From assembly GCA_021789565.1 (NCBI GenBank), contig JAJYJL010000120.1:1-11565 (forward strand): a stretch of DNA of 11,565 bases. Reading direction: 5' to 3'. The position numbers and the translations under genes were made by a program. Positions within the stretch are counted from its first letter, which is position 1. Each line of letters begins with the position of its first letter. The notes below the pieces were generated by a model, which saw only the letters and a list, made by a program, of their open reading frames with translations, was not told where the DNA came from and did not search any database. Below, piece by piece: positions 7,678 to 11,565 of the stretch. The DNA comes from Acidobacteriota bacterium. GTDB lineage: Bacteria > Acidobacteriota > Terriglobia > UBA7540.

Positions 7678-7856
7678 ACTTGGGGTCTGTTCTGTAAGGC
7701 TGGGTTAGCAGGACATCGTTGACCAGACGGAGTGCGAAGGAGACATTACTTCTTCGGCGTCACGTCTATTGCAGGAAATCGGGGCTTAAGAAAAGTCCTC
7801 GGGACAGAAGGGGATCCAATATCCTTGATTCAGGTTTCCAGGAGGAACGAAAGTCG
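7667..7856 (+). other. Long 5' leader of the second receptor
   Basis: About 190 nt separate the predicted transcription start from the ATG at 7857, against about 80 nt for receptor 1. The frame of the receptor stays open upstream to a TTG at 7719, but the extension is highly basic, has no ribosome-binding site and would precede the signal peptide, so it is read as untranslated. A small CGAAG/CTTCG hairpin (7735-7756) is the only structure noticed; no known riboswitch was recognised. Confidence 0.4.
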
Positions 7857-10800
7857 ATGAAAGGCATGAATAACGGATTGGGGATCAGCAAGGTCAGCTC
7901 GCTGGTGCTGCTGTCTGCAATTGTCGCCACGCTCTTTGTGTGGCAGGTTCCGTGCTCATTTGGGCAAGCATCTTACGGAGGAGTAAACGGGACGGTGACG
8001 GACCAGTCGGGTGGTGTTGTTCCGGGCGCCATTGCAATCCTTATTAACCAGGGTACGCAAGTTCAGCGTCAAACCACGACCAACACAAGCGGCAACTATA
8101 CCTTTGTGAACGTTAACCCCGGACCCTACGTTCTGCAAGTTACTGCGAGCGGATTCAAGAAGGCGGTGACAGCCGCCTTCACCGTAGGCGTGAACCAGAC
8201 TGTTTCCCAGCCTTTAAGGCTGGCTCTTGGCCAGGTCACCCAGACCGTGCAGGTAAGCGCGCAATCTCAAATGATTGAGCCGACAACGACCGAACTTGGA
8301 ACGGTCATCAACCAGAGAGCCGTTCATGATCTCCCCTTGAATGGTAGGAATATTTCTGAACTCCTGATTCTAACGCCTGGCGTCACTCCGATCTCCACCG
8401 CGCAAGGGTCTGGTGTATCAAACCAGGACGGAGGAATGACTGGTATTCCCAATACCCAGTTGCTCAAGCCTTCTTTCCATGGCCAGCAGAACCGCTGGAC
8501 GCTTTACTATCAGGACGGCATCATCAACACCGACTTGCGAGGTAACGTTTACGGTTTCCTGCCCATGGTCGATACTGTACAGGAATTCAAAGTTCTTTCC
8601 CATGCTGCGGATACTCAATTCGGTGGTGTTGCAGGCGGCGTCATCAACATCGTATCGAAATCGGGCACCAACCATTTCCATGGTGACCTTTTCGAGTTCG
8701 TCCGGAACAATGCCTTTGACGCGCGTAACACTTATTCTCCAGGCCCGGTTGCGCCCTTCCGGCAAAACGATTTTGGAGGTACGATTGGAGGCCCGGTCCT
8801 GCTGCCTCACTATAATGGCAGGGACAAGACTTTCTTTTTCTTTGGCTACGAAGGGTGGCGTTACAGTCAGCCAACCCAGCGCCAGAGCCAAATCCCCACC
8901 AGTGATGAACTGAATGGTGACTTCTCGGGCGATTCCAACGTCAATCCTCTCTACAACCCCTACAGCACAAGACCCGGCAGTGTAGCAGGCACCTATGTGC
9001 GTGACCCCTTCACGTGCGATGCAGCAGGCAATCCGATTACGCCAGCCGCGAGTGGCATTCAAACCGGGGGAACGCCGTGCCAAAAGATCCCCTCGCAGTT
9101 AATCAGCCCAGTAATGCAGAAGTTCCTGCAGGCCTATTCCGACTCTCCGAACTTCGCGGGACCAAGAGGCTTGAACTTCATCGATAACCAGTCATTATTG
9201 GACAACAATAACCGTTACCAGGTTAAAGTTGATGAGCACTTCAGCGAACGCGACAGCGTTTTCTACCGTTGGTCGTATATGACGGGTGAGCATTTTACGC
9301 CGATCGGCCCAAAGAACTTTAGTCCATCCCGCTATACAAACACTGACAGCGGTGGAGGGTGGACTCACGTCTTCAGCCCAACGCTTCTGCTGGACGTACG
9401 CGGTGGGTGGATGAACAAGCCCTATGTTTTTGCGGATCACCAGAGTCCCGGGGGGGCGACTCCTGCTGCGTCGGCTGGATTCACCGGGGTTGACCAGTTC
9501 GGTGGATTACTTGCTACCTTTGGTGGCGGGCCGTGGGGTGGTCCGGCATCAGAGATCGGTAACGAAGGTGATCTTCACCGTAACAACCCGGCCTGGAGCA
9601 CGACTGCAAATCTGAACTGGATCAAAGGGAACCACAATTTCCAGTTCGGCTACAACTATGTTCATACTTCGCGATTGCAGATTAACACTCTGCAGCAATT
9701 TAATTTTTCGTCTGACATCACTGACAATCCCCTTTCTCCCGGTGCATCCGGCAACTCGTTAGCCTCTGCTTTGCTGGGCTTTCCTGCATCCTTCGCCGGC
9801 CAACTGCCTAGCCTGAGTGAGGTTAACTTCCATCTAGGTGAGTGGGGTTTCTACATGCATGACCAGTGGCGTGTCCATCCGAAGCTGACCCTGGATTACG
9901 GCTTGCGTTACGATGTGGCTACCCAGCCGACCATTAACGGGAACCGGCTGTCGAACGGCCTGGATATTCCCAACAGGTTATGGATTCTTGGGGCCTCAGC
10001 CTATCCGCCGGCCTGCAATCCACCGCAGCTCATCAATCCATGCATTCTGGGCGGGATTCAGAGCGTTCCATACAGTGACCACATCGTTCTTGCCGGTAAG
10101 AAGAACTTCATGAACAGCCCTGTCTATGACAACTTCGGGCCGCGTATCGGAGCGGCGTGGCAGTTGCGACAAGATACGGTATTGAGGGGGAACTTTGGGC
10201 TATTCTGGAACACGCTGTCGGCTCTGACCCAAAGCGCCCAGAACGACATCGAGGGAATCGGTTGGCCGTGGACGACGGGTTTTGGAAACCCCGCGAGCGG
10301 CAACCAGGTGAACAACGTGGTGAGTACGCAGCCAAGCTCTCTCACCCCGATTACATCAATCGAAGGAAATTTCCCTGTTCCCCTGCCGTCTGCCTCGCCT
10401 TGGACGGGCAGCGGATGGGCCGATGACCCGCATCTCAAGGATCCTTATTCCGAGCAATGGACGGTTGACCTCCAGCATCAGTTTGGGCCCAAGCTGATGG
10501 TATCTGCTGCCTACGTCGGCAGCAAGAACGGGCGACTGCCGTACACGGGTTATGCTAATTCGGCAACTCAGGCTTCACCAAACGGAACGTCACTCACCCA
10601 GATAGATTCGCTTCGTGCCATGCCCTGGATGTCGGGCGGGGGGTTTCGCTATACAGAAAGCATCGCCAACTCCAACTACAACGGTTTGCAGGCTTCGGTA
10701 CAGGCGCGTTTTACGAATCTGACTTCCCTGATTTCCTACACGTGGAACAAGTGCATCGACGAAAGCAGCGGCTATTACAACGTGGAAAACGGCGCGGGCG

Positions 10801-11417
10801 GACCGGCTGTTCAGAACTATTTCGATCCCGGATCTAACCGTGGATTGTGCGGCTATAACCTTCCGAATTATCTCTCCTGGTTTACCGTCTATAACCTCCC
10901 ATTTGGCAAGGGTCAGCGTTGGCTGCAAAACGGGCCGGCCTCCTGGGTATTGGGCAACTGGCAAATGAACTACATTCTCCAGGCTCGTTCGGGTCAGGCT
11001 TACACTCTTGGGATCAACGCAGGTGATATCGCGAATATCGGCGGCAGTCAGGGATCGGTAAAGGGTTACGGAAGGCCGAACCTGGTGGGTGATCCGTTTG
11101 CCAGTGTGCCCGCGGGCCTGCTGTTCAACCCCGCAGCCTTTGCGATTCCCTCGGGGTCTTATGGAAGCCTGGGGAAGGACACGATGGAGAGCCCAGGAGT
11201 GGTGAATCTGGATTTCTCAGTGTTCAAGAACATCCCGCTGGGCAAGTCTGAAACACGGCAGCTTCAGCTTCGTTTCGAAGGGTTCAACGTCTTTAACATC
11301 ATGAATCCGGGAGTGCCAGGAACTACGATCGGATTAAGAACGGCTGGCCTTGTCACAAGCCTGGCCAACGGTACCGTGCCGAGGGAACTGCAGTTCGGTG
11401 CCAGGATTCTCTTCTGA
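7857..11417 (+). CDS. Oar-like TonB-dependent receptor with carboxypeptidase-regulatory domain (receptor 2)
   Basis: This is a second outer-membrane receptor of 1186 aa, a distant paralogue of receptor 1. The ATG at 7857 follows GGAGGAA (7841-7847) and starts a classic signal peptide (residues 1-36, likely cut SFG/Q). The regulatory-like domain spans roughly 42-128 (GVNGTVTDQSGGVVPGAI; NTSGNYTFVNVNPGPYVLQV), followed by LNGRNISELLILTPGVTP at the plug entry. Residues 262-291 carry VINIVSKSGTNHFHG and FEFVRNNAFDARN, the usual acidobacterial Oar-family signature, then NDFGGTIGGP (304-313) and a FFFFGYEGWR strand. The barrel includes LDYGLRYDV, WTVDLQHQFGPKLMVSAAYVGSKN and LPFGKGQRW, and ends FGARILF with a terminal phenylalanine. 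A C-X8-C loop lies at 720/729. The ligand is unknown; the copied promoter implies expression together with receptor 1. Confidence 0.93.
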   Translation: MKGMNNGLGISKVSSLVLLSAIVATLFVWQVPCSFGQASYGGVNGTVTDQSGGVVPGAIAILINQGTQVQRQTTTNTSGNYTFVNVNPGPYVLQVTASGFKKAVTAAFTVGVNQTVSQPLRLALGQVTQTVQVSAQSQMIEPTTTELGTVINQRAVHDLPLNGRNISELLILTPGVTPISTAQGSGVSNQDGGMTGIPNTQLLKPSFHGQQNRWTLYYQDGIINTDLRGNVYGFLPMVDTVQEFKVLSHAADTQFGGVAGGVINIVSKSGTNHFHGDLFEFVRNNAFDARNTYSPGPVAPFRQNDFGGTIGGPVLLPHYNGRDKTFFFFGYEGWRYSQPTQRQSQIPTSDELNGDFSGDSNVNPLYNPYSTRPGSVAGTYVRDPFTCDAAGNPITPAASGIQTGGTPCQKIPSQLISPVMQKFLQAYSDSPNFAGPRGLNFIDNQSLLDNNNRYQVKVDEHFSERDSVFYRWSYMTGEHFTPIGPKNFSPSRYTNTDSGGGWTHVFSPTLLLDVRGGWMNKPYVFADHQSPGGATPAASAGFTGVDQFGGLLATFGGGPWGGPASEIGNEGDLHRNNPAWSTTANLNWIKGNHNFQFGYNYVHTSRLQINTLQQFNFSSDITDNPLSPGASGNSLASALLGFPASFAGQLPSLSEVNFHLGEWGFYMHDQWRVHPKLTLDYGLRYDVATQPTINGNRLSNGLDIPNRLWILGASAYPPACNPPQLINPCILGGIQSVPYSDHIVLAGKKNFMNSPVYDNFGPRIGAAWQLRQDTVLRGNFGLFWNTLSALTQSAQNDIEGIGWPWTTGFGNPASGNQVNNVVSTQPSSLTPITSIEGNFPVPLPSASPWTGSGWADDPHLKDPYSEQWTVDLQHQFGPKLMVSAAYVGSKNGRLPYTGYANSATQASPNGTSLTQIDSLRAMPWMSGGGFRYTESIANSNYNGLQASVQARFTNLTSLISYTWNKCIDESSGYYNVENGAGGPAVQNYFDPGSNRGLCGYNLPNYLSWFTVYNLPFGKGQRWLQNGPASWVLGNWQMNYILQARSGQAYTLGINAGDIANIGGSQGSVKGYGRPNLVGDPFASVPAGLLFNPAAFAIPSGSYGSLGKDTMESPGVVNLDFSVFKNIPLGKSETRQLQLRFEGFNVFNIMNPGVPGTTIGLRTAGLVTSLANGTVPRELQFGARILF

Positions 11418-11447
11418 AACGTGAGTTCGAACGCCCTGTTCCCTCTA

Positions 11448-11489
11448 CAAGGGCGGGAACCCGAAGCTGTTAACGAGTTTCCGCCCTTG
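11448..11489 (+). terminator. Strong hairpin after receptor 2, possible terminator
   Basis: CAAGGGCGGGAAC (11448-11460) pairs with GTTTCCGCCCTTG (11477-11489): a 13-bp stem with one G-T wobble and a 16-nt loop, starting 31 bp after the stop codon. There is no T-run afterwards, so it may stabilise the 3' end or need other factors to terminate. An upstream CGCCCT (11432-11437) could compete by pairing with AGGGCG (11450-11455). Confidence 0.5.
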
Positions 11490-11504
11490 CGGCGAGGGAA
11501 TGAC

Positions 11505-11526
11505 GACTTCCACCTGGCAGGAAGTC
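11505..11526. repeat. Second hairpin near the right edge
   Basis: GACTTCC (11505-11511) and GGAAGTC (11520-11526) form a perfect 7-bp stem with an 8-nt loop, 15 bp after the larger hairpin. No T-run follows. It may belong to the 3' end of receptor 2's transcript or to the control region of a gene beyond the window. Confidence 0.4.
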
Positions 11527-11565
11527 AGGTCCTTGATTACTCGAACTTCCGGGTGTAGCCTTCCT

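Noticed and set aside
7719..7856. TTG-initiated 46-codon extension of receptor 2
   Set aside because: No ribosome-binding site, strongly basic text ahead of a complete signal peptide, and a good GGAGGAA site before the ATG at 7857.
1..11565. CRISPR array, tRNA, rRNA, insertion sequence or phage genes
   Set aside because: No regularly spaced repeats, no tRNA- or rRNA-like sequence, and no transposase, integrase or phage protein was found in any frame.

Overview
The window looks like a carbohydrate- or small-organic-uptake locus from an acidobacterium. The evidence is two very large Oar-type TonB-dependent receptors, each with an N-terminal carboxypeptidase-regulatory-like domain and no SusD partner. 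This family is greatly expanded in Acidobacteriota. The assignment rests on protein style only; the window holds no rRNA or other taxonomic marker.

Layout: (1) On the minus strand at the left edge is an IclR-family transcriptional regulator, truncated at its C-terminus by the window boundary. (2) A 368-bp divergent intergenic region holds a palindrome near the regulator's likely promoter and a near-consensus sigma70 promoter (TTGACA, 17 bp, TATAAA) firing rightward. (3) The first Oar-like receptor (1167 aa) follows. (4) After a 154-bp gap, in the same direction, comes a 908-aa Tat-exported protein of the DUF5703 / GH95-like (alpha/alpha)6-barrel type, probably a periplasmic glycoside hydrolase. 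(5) A 411-bp gap holds a second near-consensus promoter (TTGACA, 17 bp, TATAAG). (6) The second Oar-like receptor (1186 aa) follows, then two hairpins near the right edge.

The most notable non-coding signal is that the two receptor promoters are copies of one module. They share a 20-bp upstream box (17/20 identical) about 26-29 bp before the -35 element, and an ungapped 47-bp stretch from the -35 into the transcribed region (34/47 identical). The two receptors are therefore probably co-regulated, and the divergent IclR protein is the obvious but unproven candidate regulator.

Inferred model: the receptors import a ligand across the outer membrane, the Tat-exported enzyme trims a glycan in the periplasm, and the IclR regulator senses a breakdown product. 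The substrate cannot be read from the sequence.
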